A stretch of DNA of 64,000 bases from Bacteroidaceae bacterium (GTDB lineage Bacteria > Bacteroidota > Bacteroidia > Bacteroidales > Bacteroidaceae): the NCBI GenBank assembly GCA_017468985.1, contig JAFUHF010000021.1, positions 1-64,000 on the forward strand, written 5' to 3'. The position numbers and the translations under genes are program-made. Each line of letters starts with the position of its first letter. The first letter of the stretch is position 1. Below are positions 7,719-17,851 of the stretch, piece after piece. The notes under the pieces were generated by a model, which worked only from the letters and a program-made list of their open reading frames with translations, was not told the origin of the DNA and did not search any database.

Positions 7719-8897
7719 TTAATCTTCTGCATCTTCCAGTCCATATTCCTTAATTTTCCGATACAGCGTTCTCTCAGAAATGCCCAGTTCGTGCGAAGTG
7801 TCTCTGCGCGCTCCTCTGTTTCGTTCCAAAGCCTTACGAATAGCCTCGCGCTCCAAATCCTCCATCGAAACAGGTTCGGCAGCCACATCTTCCACATACT
7901 GTTCCTGCTCCTGGCGTCCGCCGCTAATCAAATGGGACGAAACGGAAGGCATCGCCGCCTCCGACTGATGTTTTTCGCCCACCAATCGTTTCAGTTCCGT
8001 CACGTCACGACGCAAATCAAAAAGAATCTTATACAGAATGTCGCGCTCATTTTCATAAGAATGAGCACCAGCTGCCTCCGAAAGAGGCACTAACTGGGTT
8101 CCACCGCTGTCGCGCGGAATATATTGCTCCATTATTTCGGGCGTTATTTCGCGCTGCTCGGAGGTTACCGACATGTTTTCAGTAACGTTCTTCAGCTGCC
8201 TCACGTTTCCCGGCCAGCTATAGGCCATGAGCATCTGCTTTGCAGCCTCATTGAGCCTTACGGGCGGCATGCGATATTTCTCACTCATGTTCAGCGCAAA
8301 TTTCCGAAAGAGCAAAACGATGTCTTCGCCCCTATCGCGCAAAGGTGGAATACTTATAGGAATCGTGTTCAGCCTGTAATAGAGATCTTCCCTGAATCGC
8401 CCTTCGCTGATGGCCTTAGGAATGTTCAGATTGGTTGCCGCCACAATGCGCACGTCGGTATGCCGCACTTCACTGGCCCCCACCCTGATGTATTCTCCCG
8501 TTTCCAACACTCTGAGCAAACGCGCCTGCGTAGAAAGCGGCAATTCCCCCACTTCGTCCAAGAACAAGGTTCCTCCACTCGCTGCACCGAAATAGCCTTC
8601 GCGTTCACCGATCGCTCCTGTGAAGGCCCCTTTTTCATGGCCAAACAGTTCAGCATCAATGGTTCCTTCAGGAATGCTACCGCAGTTTACGGCAAAGTAT
8701 TTCTTTCCCCTTCGGGTGCTGTTGTCATGGATCACACGAGGAAATACTTCCTTACCCACACCGTTCTCACCCGTAATGAGCACGGTAAGATCCGTTGCAG
8801 CCACCTGCAAGGCAATGTCCAACGCACGATTGAGCGCAGCATTGTTTCCCACAATGTCATAGCGCTGTTTCAGGGTTTTCAGAGCTGATTCATTCAT
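7719..8897 (-). CDS. Sigma-54-dependent transcriptional activator without receiver domain
   Basis: A 392-residue AAA+ enhancer-binding protein. Walker A is GENGVGKE (43-50), the sigma-54 contact loop GAFTGA is at 90-95, and Walker B LFLDEVGEL at 111-119. A Fis-type helix-turn-helix at about 350-385 ends with LGISERTLYRKIKEY. Only about 15 residues precede the AAA+ domain, so there is no phosphorelay receiver, GAF or PAS sensor; control must come through another protein, through expression level, or through the region between AAA+ and HTH (about 270-345). It begins a minus-strand series with lptE, a TPR-type protein and secG. A well-spaced Bacteroidetes promoter precedes it at 8918-8947. Targets cannot be read from this window. 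Confidence 0.92.
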   Translation of the reverse strand: MNESALKTLKQRYDIVGNNAALNRALDIALQVAATDLTVLITGENGVGKEVFPRVIHDNSTRRGKKYFAVNCGSIPEGTIDAELFGHEKGAFTGAIGEREGYFGAASGGTLFLDEVGELPLSTQARLLRVLETGEYIRVGASEVRHTDVRIVAATNLNIPKAISEGRFREDLYYRLNTIPISIPPLRDRGEDIVLLFRKFALNMSEKYRMPPVRLNEAAKQMLMAYSWPGNVRQLKNVTENMSVTSEQREITPEIMEQYIPRDSGGTQLVPLSEAAGAHSYENERDILYKILFDLRRDVTELKRLVGEKHQSEAAMPSVSSHLISGGRQEQEQYVEDVAAEPVSMEDLEREAIRKALERNRGARRDTSHELGISERTLYRKIKEYGLEDAED

Positions 8898-8917
8898 TCT
8901 ATTTGCGCAATATTTTG

Positions 8918-8947
8918 CAAAGTTACGATTTAGTGAGAGACATTCAA
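8918..8947 (-). promoter_or_regulatory. Bacteroidetes-type promoter for the sigma-54 activator/lptE/secG series
   Basis: On the minus strand TAACTTTG (8918-8925) matches the TAnnTTTG box of the primary Bacteroidetes sigma factor, and TTG (8945-8947) lies exactly 19 nt upstream, the consensus spacing. It is 20 nt ahead of the activator start. Confidence 0.6.
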
Positions 8948-9095
8948 TACGTAAATACGAAGTTTTTTCGCTTTGACCTGTCCGAGTATAAGTAGTTATT
9001 CGCTTCGCTCATTTCTTCGATCTCCGATTAAGCGAGCGAACGCAAAACAAAACTCGCTTTCTTTTACTTTTCGAGCAGGAGGAGCACGAATGCCT

Positions 9096-9267
9096 CAGCG
9101 TTCCCTACACTCGGGGACGTCCGGGAGGTCAACCGACGCAGCATTCCCCACACTCGGGGACGCCCGGGAGGTCAACCGACGCAGCATTCCCCACACTCGG
9201 GGACGTTCGGGAGGTCAACCGACTCAGCACTTCATACACTATGAAACGTCCAGGAGATCGACCGAAA
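9096..9267. repeat. 43-bp tandem repeat, four copies
   Basis: Units begin at 9096, 9139, 9182 and 9225, exactly 43 bp apart. The first three are nearly identical (core CACTCGGGGACGTCCGGGAG, then GTCAACCGACGCAG); the fourth is divergent but keeps the AAACGTCCAGGAGATCGACCGA part. The unit is not a multiple of three and the array lies in the 472-bp gap between the sigma-54 activator promoter and the end of atpG, so it is noncoding. No spacers separate the copies. Confidence 0.85.
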
Positions 9268-9313
9268 GATGATGGATTTCTTTATGTTTAAGCAATACCT
9301 ATGAATCATACAT

Positions 9314-9348
9314 TAAGCCACTCTGCGCATGGAGCACATAGTGGCTTA
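9314..9348 (-). terminator. Possible terminator after atpG
   Basis: A 9-bp perfect inverted repeat (TAAGCCACT / AGTGGCTTA) with a 17-nt loop lies 22 nt after the atpG stop. The U-tract is poor, so this is a tentative call. Confidence 0.45.
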
Positions 9349-9369
9349 GCAAAATAAGAAATATTATAC

Positions 9370-10242
9370 TTACTGGAATGAGGCACCAACGATGTCAAGG
9401 AGTTCTGCCGTTATGGCAGCCTGACGCGTCTTGTTGTACATAAGCGTGAGTTCGCCCAACAGTTCGTCGGCATTGTCGGTGGCCACCTGCATGGCAATGA
9501 CACGTGCCGCATGTTCACTGGCCAAGCTGTCGAGCAAGGCGGTATATATCTTAAGATGCAGCACACGTGGTATCAACTGCTCTACAATTGCCTCCTGAGA
9601 GGGTTCAATGATGTAATCCAGATGGCGCCCCATGGTCTCCTGTTCTTCTACGGACGAGAAATCCACGGGCAGAAAGGTTTCTGACCACAGTTCCTGAACG
9701 GCCGTATTCTTATAATGATGGTAAACCAGCAGGACGCGATCTATTTCCTTCTTCACATATCGCTCCATCAGTTTGGCTGCAAGCTGCGCTGCCTCGCTGT
9801 AGGCAGGATGGTCGAGTAGAGCGGCATGGCTTTCGTCGGTTCCGGCAAGGCTCATGCGGCGTGCTTTCTCACTGACCTTCGTACCGATGGTCAGCACTTC
9901 CACTTCTGTTCCCGTGGCCTTCAGTTCGGCCACCACACGCGACATTTCCTTGACCACGTTGGAGTTGAAAGCACCACAGAGACTGGAATTGGAAGATATG
10001 GCTACAACCACGGCTTTCGAAACCGGACGCGCCTCCGTATATGGTGAAGAGATTTCGCCCTGCATTCCACCTACGAAGCGCGACATGATGGCACTGAGCT
10101 GTCTCTCGTAGGGTAGCATGCTGCCGATGGCGGCCTGAGCCTTGTGCAGCTTGGAGGAAGCCACCAGTTTCATGGCACTGGTGATTTTCCTCGTACTGGT
10201 GACAGAATTGATTCTGTTTTTTACCTCTTTAAGAGAAGCCAT
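9370..10242 (-). CDS. atpG: ATP synthase F1 gamma subunit
   Basis: A 290-residue rotor-shaft subunit of F1. The N-terminus MASLKEVKNRINSVTSTRKI and the C-terminus YNKTRQAAITAELLDIVGA are the two helices of the central coiled coil; the middle (about 70-210) is the Rossmann-like domain with SSNSSLCGAFNSNV. It follows atpA by 6 nt and is the last gene of the minus-strand order pfkA-atpD-atpC-orf-atpB-atpE-atpF-atpH-atpA-atpG. Confidence 0.96.
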   Translation of the reverse strand: MASLKEVKNRINSVTSTRKITSAMKLVASSKLHKAQAAIGSMLPYERQLSAIMSRFVGGMQGEISSPYTEARPVSKAVVVAISSNSSLCGAFNSNVVKEMSRVVAELKATGTEVEVLTIGTKVSEKARRMSLAGTDESHAALLDHPAYSEAAQLAAKLMERYVKKEIDRVLLVYHHYKNTAVQELWSETFLPVDFSSVEEQETMGRHLDYIIEPSQEAIVEQLIPRVLHLKIYTALLDSLASEHAARVIAMQVATDNADELLGELTLMYNKTRQAAITAELLDIVGASFQ

Positions 10243-10248
10243 CTACGT

Positions 10249-11835
10249 TCAGTTTTTGAATTGTGAAGCTACCTCGGCAGCCACTTTTTCTATTTGTGCA
10301 GCCACTTCGTCTGTCAAGTTGCCGGCTGCAAGAACGTCAAGCACCGTTTCGCGATAGTCGGAGCGCATTACTTGCAGGAACAGGTCCTGAAACTCCGTAA
10401 CTCTTGCCAACGGAACGTCGCGCAACAGACTGTGCGTGCCGCAATAGAGGATGGAAATCTGCTCGGCAACAGGCATGGGCGAATATTGCGGCTGAACGAG
10501 CAGCACATTGTTCTTACGACCGCGGTCAAGCGTCATAGCCGTTACGGGGTCCATATCCGACGAGAACTTGGAGAAAGCTTCCAGTTCGCGATACTGTGCT
10601 TGGTCAATCTTCAGCGTTCCGGCAATCTTCTTCATGGCCTTGATCTGAGCCGATCCACCCACACGGCTTACAGAGATACCAACGTCAATGGCTGGACGGA
10701 AGCCCTGGTTGAAGAGGTTGGTATCGAGATAAATCTGTCCGTCGGTAATAGAAATTACATTCGTGGGGATGTAGGCCGACACGTCACCGGCCTGCGTCTC
10801 GATGATGGGAAGTGCCGTGAGCGAACCACCACCACGCACTTTGCCCTTCATACATGCAGGAAGGTCGTTCATGCCCTGTGCCACTTCGGTCTGGGCATTG
10901 ATCTTTGCTGCACGTTCGAGCAAACGTGAATGCAGATAGAACACGTCGCCAGGATATGCCTCACGGCCGGAAGGACGACGCAGCACGAGGGAAATCTCGC
11001 GATAGGCTACAGCCTGCTTCGACAAATCGTCGTAAACAACAAGCGCATGGTAGCCACGGTCGCGGAAATACTCTCCGATGGCGGCACCTGCAAACGGTGC
11101 GTAATACTGCAACGAAGCAGGATCGGCAGCCGTTGCCGAAACAACGACGGTATATTGCATAGCTCCATGCTCCTTCAGCGTATTTACAAGTCCGGCCACG
11201 GTGGAAGCCTTCTGGCCTATTGCCACGTAGATGCAATAAACGGGCTCGCCCTTGTCGAAATTGCCCTTCTGGTTGATAATTGTATCGATAGCGATGGCAG
11301 ACTTACCGGTCTGACGGTCACCGATGATGAGCTCACGCTGTCCGCGGCCTATGGGTATCATGGAGTCGATGGCCTTAAGTCCCGTCTGCAGCGGTTCGTT
11401 TACCGGCTGGCGATATATTACGCCCGGAGCCTTACGGTCGAGCGGCATTTCGAACTTCTCGCCGCCAATGGGCGCTCCACCATCGATGGGTTGGCCTAAC
11501 GGATTGATGACGCGACCAATCATTTCGTCGCTCACCTCAATTGAGGCAATGCGCCCCGTACGCTTCACGGTCTGGCCTTCCTTGATGCCTTCGGTGGAGC
11601 CCATCAGAACGACACCGACGTTGTCTTCCTCAAGGTTCATGACCACTGCCATCGTTCCATTCTCAAATTCGAGAAGCTCGTTTTCCGTTGCATTACGCAA
11701 ACCATACAGACGAGCCACTCCGTCACTTACCTGAAGTACCTTTCCAACTTCCTCGAACTGCACCTCAGAACTGATGTCTTTCAGTTCATTCAACAGAACG
11801 TCGGAAACTTCACTGGGTTTTATCTTACTTGGCAT
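10249..11835 (-). CDS. atpA: ATP synthase F1 alpha subunit
   Basis: A 528-residue regulatory nucleotide-binding subunit of the F1 hexamer. The P-loop is GDRQTGKS at about 172-179; the N-terminal beta-barrel, the central domain ending in the Arg-finger region [12 protein letters not shown], and the C-terminal helical domain are all present at normal length. It starts 22 nt after the atpH stop and is followed 6 nt later by atpG. Confidence 0.97.
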   Translation of the reverse strand: MPSKIKPSEVSDVLLNELKDISSEVQFEEVGKVLQVSDGVARLYGLRNATENELLEFENGTMAVVMNLEEDNVGVVLMGSTEGIKEGQTVKRTGRIASIEVSDEMIGRVINPLGQPIDGGAPIGGEKFEMPLDRKAPGVIYRQPVNEPLQTGLKAIDSMIPIGRGQRELIIGDRQTGKSAIAIDTIINQKGNFDKGEPVYCIYVAIGQKASTVAGLVNTLKEHGAMQYTVVVSATAADPASLQYYAPFAGAAIGEYFRDRGYHALVVYDDLSKQAVAYREISLVLRRPSGREAYPGDVFYLHSRLLERAAKINAQTEVAQGMNDLPACMKGKVRGGGSLTALPIIETQAGDVSAYIPTNVISITDGQIYLDTNLFNQGFRPAIDVGISVSRVGGSAQIKAMKKIAGTLKIDQAQYRELEAFSKFSSDMDPVTAMTLDRGRKNNVLLVQPQYSPMPVAEQISILYCGTHSLLRDVPLARVTEFQDLFLQVMRSDYRETVLDVLAAGNLTDEVAAQIEKVAAEVASQFKN

Positions 11836-11857
11836 AATTCACTGTTGTTGTTTTACA

Positions 11858-12424
11858 TTAGCTCTTCGATGAAGCCATGAATCTGCTGTTGTCCCAAAGA
11901 CCGCGGCGGATGTTCTTCAGTTTGCTGCGGATACTGGCATCGTAGCTATACGTGTCGTACTCCATGATGAATCCTCCGATGATTGACGGGTCAACGTCAA
12001 CAACAAATTCCACTTCGTTTTGAGTTTTCTCCTTCACTAAATCCTTGAGTCGGTTCAGCGTCCTGTCGCTCAGCACAACGGGAACGGTCAACCTACTATG
12101 GATAATGCGATTCTGCTTCCGGTAGGCTTCCACGTAGGAGTGGGCCATGAACTGGATCATCGACACACGATTATTCTTCAACACTAACCGAAAGAACTGT
12201 CGGAGGCATTCACTGGACGTATCGCCTGCAGCGAGGTTCAAGATGGAAAATTTTCTATCGTCGCTGACTACAGGATTCTCAAGCGTATCGCGAAGCGAAG
12301 GCACACTCCGGAAGGACTCTCCGAGTACGGTCATGCTGCGATAGACTTCCTCCGTCTCGCCTTGTTCCGCCGCAAACTTCAGCAGAGCCTTAGCGTAACG
12401 TGCAGAAATAATTCCTAAATCCAT
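11858..12424 (-). CDS. atpH: ATP synthase F1 delta subunit
   Basis: A 188-residue subunit linking the b stalk to the top of F1 (OSCP family). The N-terminal helical domain begins IISARYAKALLKFA, and the C-terminal part has the family's GGFIMEYDTYSYDASIRSKL pattern with Gly-Gly before a hydrophobic strand. It lies 10 nt after atpF. No oddities. Confidence 0.93.
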   Translation of the reverse strand: MDLGIISARYAKALLKFAAEQGETEEVYRSMTVLGESFRSVPSLRDTLENPVVSDDRKFSILNLAAGDTSSECLRQFFRLVLKNNRVSMIQFMAHSYVEAYRKQNRIIHSRLTVPVVLSDRTLNRLKDLVKEKTQNEVEFVVDVDPSIIGGFIMEYDTYSYDASIRSKLKNIRRGLWDNSRFMASSKS

Positions 12425-12434
12425 AGTCGGGCCC

Positions 12435-12947
12435 CTACTGCTGTGATTGTTTGGTCGCTGTCAGTTCGTCCAACATGCGATCTATCCATGCCACCTGTTC
12501 TTCATCTTGCTGAAGGTTTCGCGCAATCACTTGGCTCGCAATCTTGATAGACAAATCGGCCACCTCTTCACGGCTCTGCCGTTTTGCCTTGTCGCGCTCA
12601 GCCTCGATCTGCAGGCGTGCATCCTCCAGAATGCGGTTGCCCTCAGAAGCGGCTTTGTCCTTTGCCTCACGAATGATCTTGTCGCGCATAGCCGTTGCAT
12701 CCTTGAGGATCTGCGACTGCTGTTGGCGTGCTTCCTTCAAAATAGCGTCACTTTCGGCCTTGATGTTTGCCAGCTTCTCATTAGCCTCGCGAGCCGACTG
12801 AAGCGACTCGTCAATAAACTTCTTGCGCTCCTCTACCATATTAATAATGGCAGGAAAGCCGAATTTGGCCAATATGCCAAACACGACCAGGAACGCAATA
12901 AGCATCCAAAACAGCAGGCCGAAATCTGGGGTTAAAAATGACGGCAT
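12435..12947 (-). CDS. atpF: ATP synthase Fo b subunit
   Basis: A 170-residue peripheral-stalk protein. One N-terminal membrane helix (about 8-28, LLFWMLIAFLVVFGILAKFG) is followed by a long charged coiled coil (about 35-160) rich in Ala, Glu, Lys and Arg. Only one b-type gene is present, so the stalk is a homodimer. It lies 21 nt after atpE. Confidence 0.93.
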   Translation of the reverse strand: MPSFLTPDFGLLFWMLIAFLVVFGILAKFGFPAIINMVEERKKFIDESLQSAREANEKLANIKAESDAILKEARQQQSQILKDATAMRDKIIREAKDKAASEGNRILEDARLQIEAERDKAKRQSREEVADLSIKIASQVIARNLQQDEEQVAWIDRMLDELTATKQSQQ

Positions 12948-12968
12948 AACAACTAAATCCCTCGTTTA

Positions 12969-13220
<252 letters not shown>

Positions 13221-13238
13221 TTACTGTTTATAATTTTA

Positions 13239-14330
13239 TTATTTTGAAATTTCAACGGAATGTTCCTCTTCCCCACCCTGCACGGCGAGTCCGATGAATA
13301 CGGAACTCAGCATGGTGAATACAAATGCCTGGATGAATGCTACCAGCAGTTCAAGAAAGTCCATGAATATCATAAGGAACACACTTATGGGCGAAATGAA
13401 AGCTCCCTTCGCAACTCCCATCTGGCAGGTGATGAAAATGACGCACGTGAGCGAAATGGCCACGGCATGGCCTCCGAAGATGTTCGCAAAAAGACGGACC
13501 ATCAGAGCGAAGGGTTTCGTGAACACTCCGAACAACTCGATAATGGGCATGATGGGTATAGGAACCTTGAGCCACCAGGGAACATCGGGCCAGAAGATGT
13601 CCTTCCAATAATGCTTTGAGCCATTGATGTTGGTCAGCAACATCGTGCAGAGAGCCAAGAAGAACGTAATAGCAATATTACCCGTCAGGTTGGCACCGCC
13701 CGGGAAAATAGGAATCAGTCCCAACAGGTTGGACAGGAAAATGAAGAAAAAGGCCGTGAGCAAATACGGAGCAAACTTGCGATAATGCTTCTCACCGAGC
13801 GTTTCCTTAATAACGTCATTATAGACAAACATCACCAGCATTTCTATTATTCCCACAAAACCGCGAGGAGCATCGTCCTCAGGACGTTTGTTCTTATACC
13901 AATGGGCGCAGTAGAGGAAGATGACCAACAACAGTGTCACAACAATCCACAGCTGCAAAACATTCTTCGTGATAGAAATGTCCAGCACACGGTGTTCCTC
14001 ACCTGCGGCGTTCTTCTCGCAAACCTTACCATCCTCATTAAGGTAGAGTCCTCGGTAAACACCGTCGGCAGATTCGGAGAACCGCGATGACATGAAAACC
14101 TGCCAGCCCTGCGAACTCTTCACGATTACAGGCAACGGTATTGAGATGTGCCGGCCGTTAATCGTAGTGATGTGCCAATCGTGTGCATCGCTGGTATGCT
14201 CCATCACCAATTCCTGCACGTTGATTTCTTCCTGACCGCCTTCGTGCGCAGCCATGACTCTGAATGGGACCAATGCCATCAGGCATACCATTCCGAGGGT
14301 CAGGATCGTATGTTTAATTCTTTGCTTCAT
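13239..14330 (-). CDS. atpB: ATP synthase Fo a subunit
   Basis: A 363-residue membrane protein that forms the proton half-channels against the c ring. It is longer than the E. coli protein because of an N-terminal signal-like segment (about 1-27) and a soluble stretch to about residue 120, a form common in Bacteroidetes. The essential Arg lies in ALMVRLFANIFGGH in the penultimate helix region. The start overlaps the end of the upstream 139-residue membrane protein by 17 nt, suggesting translational coupling; atpE follows after 30 nt. Confidence 0.94.
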   Translation of the reverse strand: MKQRIKHTILTLGMVCLMALVPFRVMAAHEGGQEEINVQELVMEHTSDAHDWHITTINGRHISIPLPVIVKSSQGWQVFMSSRFSESADGVYRGLYLNEDGKVCEKNAAGEEHRVLDISITKNVLQLWIVVTLLLVIFLYCAHWYKNKRPEDDAPRGFVGIIEMLVMFVYNDVIKETLGEKHYRKFAPYLLTAFFFIFLSNLLGLIPIFPGGANLTGNIAITFFLALCTMLLTNINGSKHYWKDIFWPDVPWWLKVPIPIMPIIELFGVFTKPFALMVRLFANIFGGHAVAISLTCVIFITCQMGVAKGAFISPISVFLMIFMDFLELLVAFIQAFVFTMLSSVFIGLAVQGGEEEHSVEISK

Positions 14331-14733
14331 TCAAGTTCTTTTCAATACGTATGAATAAAAAGCTTTCGGCCATCAGCAGCAATATAAAATAGATGCCAAA
14401 ACTAAGCATTGAGGGACGTCTTGTCCCTTCGTCCATAACAAGCCGTGCCACAACCAGCAACGCGCCTCCAAGAAGGAATTGCAAGGCCGTATGGATAATG
14501 AAATATCTCACCACATCAGTGGGCGACTTCTGCAAAGTCTTCAGATACCATCGGAAAGAGAATACACAAAAAGCAATGAGTAAAGCCCCTGCCGCCATCA
14601 TATAGCGCAGATAACAAATGCCCAAACCATCAATCATTGACCTTGTCAAACAAATGATAGCAAACAGCACTCCTACGTAGAGCAAGGTCTGCCGGAAATA
14701 ATCTTTACGCCACTTTTTAATGTACTCTTCCAT
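14314..14733 (-). CDS. Small membrane protein of the ATP synthase operon (AtpI-like position)
   Basis: A 139-residue protein with four predicted membrane helices (about 15-35, 40-58, 72-95 and 108-130) and a basic N-terminus (KKWRKDYFRQ). It lies between atpC and atpB, overlapping atpB by 17 nt. AtpI-type proteins in other bacteria assist c-ring assembly or ion supply and have this size and topology; sequence similarity is too low for me to assert homology. An operon-specific assembly factor is the most economical reading. Confidence 0.7.
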   Translation of the reverse strand: MEEYIKKWRKDYFRQTLLYVGVLFAIICLTRSMIDGLGICYLRYMMAAGALLIAFCVFSFRWYLKTLQKSPTDVVRYFIIHTALQFLLGGALLVVARLVMDEGTRRPSMLSFGIYFILLLMAESFLFIRIEKNLNEAKN

Positions 14734-14739
14734 GACCTG

Positions 14740-14973
14740 CTAAACTTCTACGCAAACAGACACCTCGTTATTGGCCACATCAATAAATCCACCCTGTATC
14801 TCGATAACCTCCGTGGTTTCGGCTTTATACGAAAGCGTTCCGGCCTGCAACGTTGAAATGATGGGGGCGTGATTGTCAAGGACCTCAAACTGTCCTCTCG
14901 CTCCAGGCACAGTGACCGACTGGGCCTCGCCACGATACAGCACCCGTTCTGGTGAAACAATGGTTAGCTTCAT
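14740..14973 (-). CDS. atpC: ATP synthase F1 epsilon subunit, short form
   Basis: A 77-residue protein that is only the N-terminal beta-sandwich domain of epsilon (VSPERVLYRGEAQSVTVPG, then DNHAPIIS). The C-terminal helical hairpin that inhibits ATP hydrolysis in E. coli and Bacillus is absent. This short form is normal for Bacteroidetes, so I do not treat it as truncated. It follows atpD by 14 nt. Confidence 0.93.
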   Translation of the reverse strand: MKLTIVSPERVLYRGEAQSVTVPGARGQFEVLDNHAPIISTLQAGTLSYKAETTEVIEIQGGFIDVANNEVSVCVEV

Positions 14974-14987
14974 CTTCTTCCGACAGA

Positions 14988-16529
<1,542 letters not shown>

Positions 16530-16551
16530 TTAATTTATTATCTGAATTGAA

Positions 16552-17535
16552 TTATATGGAAAGTTCGTCGAGTACGGTTATCAACTCCTGACTAATGGGC
16601 TTCTCCCTGCTAATAGCTGCACTAAGAGGAACATATACCACCTCATCGTTACGAATGCCTATCATGATGTTGCGTTGCCCCTGCATAATGGCTTCAATGG
16701 CTCCCACTCCTAAGCGGCTGGCCAGGATGCGGTCGTAAGCCGATGGAGATCCACCTCGCTGCAGGTGGCCCAGAATAGACACGCGAACATCAAACTGCGG
16801 ATATTCCTTCTTCACGCGGTTGGCGTAATGCATTGCTCCACACTTGGGACTTTCACTCACGATGACAATGCAACTCTTTTTACTCTTGCGGATGCCACGC
16901 TCCATAAACTTCACGAGTTGGTCACTATTCGTGATATATTCTGGTATAATGGCCGCCTCCGCTCCTGCTGCAATAGCACTGTTTTGCGCAAGAAAACCGG
17001 CATCGCGCCCCATCACTTCAACAAAAAAGATGCGTTCGTGAGAATGTGCCGTGTCGCGAATCTTGTCCACACACTGCGTAATGGTATTCAACGTAGTATC
17101 GTAACCAATTGTTGAATATGTCCCGTAAAGATCATTATCAATCGTTCCAGGAAGCCCCACGCACGGTACATCAAACATTTCCGCAAAATCACGTGCTCCC
17201 GTCAACGAGCCATCGCCACCAATTACGACCAAGGCATCAATGCCATGCTTTACCATCTGATCGTAAGCCTGCTGTTTCCCCTCGGGTGTTTCGAACGCCT
17301 TGGAACGGGCCGTACGCAATATCGTACCACCCGTTTGGATAATGTTGCTTACATTCTCTGTAGTAAAGTCTTTGATTTCACCATTGATCAGTCCCTCATA
17401 GCCTCTATATATTCCCTTAACACTAAAACCGTGACAAATGGCACTTCGCGTAACGGCACGAATGGCCGCATTCATTCCTGGAGCATCACCGCCTGATGTC
17501 AGTATCCCGATACACTTGATCTTTGAGGGTTGCAT
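16552..17535 (-). CDS. pfkA: ATP-dependent 6-phosphofructokinase
   Basis: A 327-residue glycolytic enzyme that phosphorylates fructose 6-phosphate. GGDGSLTGA at 106-114 and PGTIDND at 129-135 indicate ATP rather than pyrophosphate as donor, since PPi enzymes carry an Asp in the first motif and usually Lys in the second. MGRDAGFLA and [15 protein letters not shown] complete the active site and effector region. A TAnnTTTG promoter box precedes it at 17561-17568, and atpD begins 34 nt after its stop. Confidence 0.95.
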   Translation of the reverse strand: MQPSKIKCIGILTSGGDAPGMNAAIRAVTRSAICHGFSVKGIYRGYEGLINGEIKDFTTENVSNIIQTGGTILRTARSKAFETPEGKQQAYDQMVKHGIDALVVIGGDGSLTGARDFAEMFDVPCVGLPGTIDNDLYGTYSTIGYDTTLNTITQCVDKIRDTAHSHERIFFVEVMGRDAGFLAQNSAIAAGAEAAIIPEYITNSDQLVKFMERGIRKSKKSCIVIVSESPKCGAMHYANRVKKEYPQFDVRVSILGHLQRGGSPSAYDRILASRLGVGAIEAIMQGQRNIMIGIRNDEVVYVPLSAAISREKPISQELITVLDELSI

Positions 17536-17560
17536 GATGGAATCTCGTTCTTTGAGGATG

Positions 17561-17568
17561 CAAAATTA
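17561..17568 (-). promoter_or_regulatory. TAnnTTTG promoter box for pfkA-atp
   Basis: TAATTTTG on the minus strand, 26 nt ahead of the pfkA start. No TTG is found at the usual 19-nt spacing, so only the -7 element is supported. Confidence 0.4.
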
Positions 17569-17688
17569 CAAAAAAGTGGCTGCATAAGTGGATAAAAGCA
17601 AAAGTTTTTGGACTTTACATAACTTACGTAATCAATATGAACAAAGAAAAGGAAAAATCAAACGGACAGACATATAAAAAGAAAGAAG

Positions 17689-17710
17689 AAGCCTTCCAAA
17701 GGGAAGGCTT
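17689..17710 (-). terminator. Terminator after tRNA-Gly
   Basis: A 9-bp perfect stem (AAGCCTTCC / GGAAGGCTT) with a 4-nt loop lies 11 nt beyond the tRNA 3' end and is followed on the minus strand by the pyrimidine-rich CTTCTTTCTTTTTAT. Confidence 0.7.
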
Positions 17711-17721
17711 TAACAATGATG

Positions 17722-17794
17722 AGCGGTAAACGGGACTCGAACCCGCGACCCTCGGCTTGGGAAGCCAATGCTCTACCAACTGAGCCATTACCGC
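17722..17794 (-). tRNA. tRNA-Gly (anticodon CCC)
   Basis: On the minus strand the acceptor arm GCGGTAA pairs perfectly with TTACCGC. The D arm reads GCTC-AGTTGGTA-GAGC, the anticodon loop TTCCCAA gives CCC, and the T arm has GCGGGTTCGAGTCCCGT. The discriminator is U, as usual for glycine tRNAs. CCA is not encoded. It reads GGG codons. Confidence 0.95.
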
Positions 17795-17851
17795 ATAACG
17801 ACTGCAAAATTAGAAAAAAAATCACATTTTCATGACTACTTTCAAAAAAAC

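Noticed and set aside
7709..7897. Longer N-terminus for LptE
   Set aside because: It would lie inside the sigma-54 activator gene and hide a clean lipoprotein signal.
8124..8888. 254-codon plus-strand frame opposite the sigma-54 activator
   Set aside because: Shadow of a gene with all AAA+ motifs on the minus strand.
10294..11499. Long plus-strand frames opposite atpA
   Set aside because: Shadows of a highly conserved gene.
14740..14973. atpC considered truncated
   Set aside because: Bacteroidetes epsilon subunits commonly consist of the N-terminal domain only; spacing to neighbours is normal.
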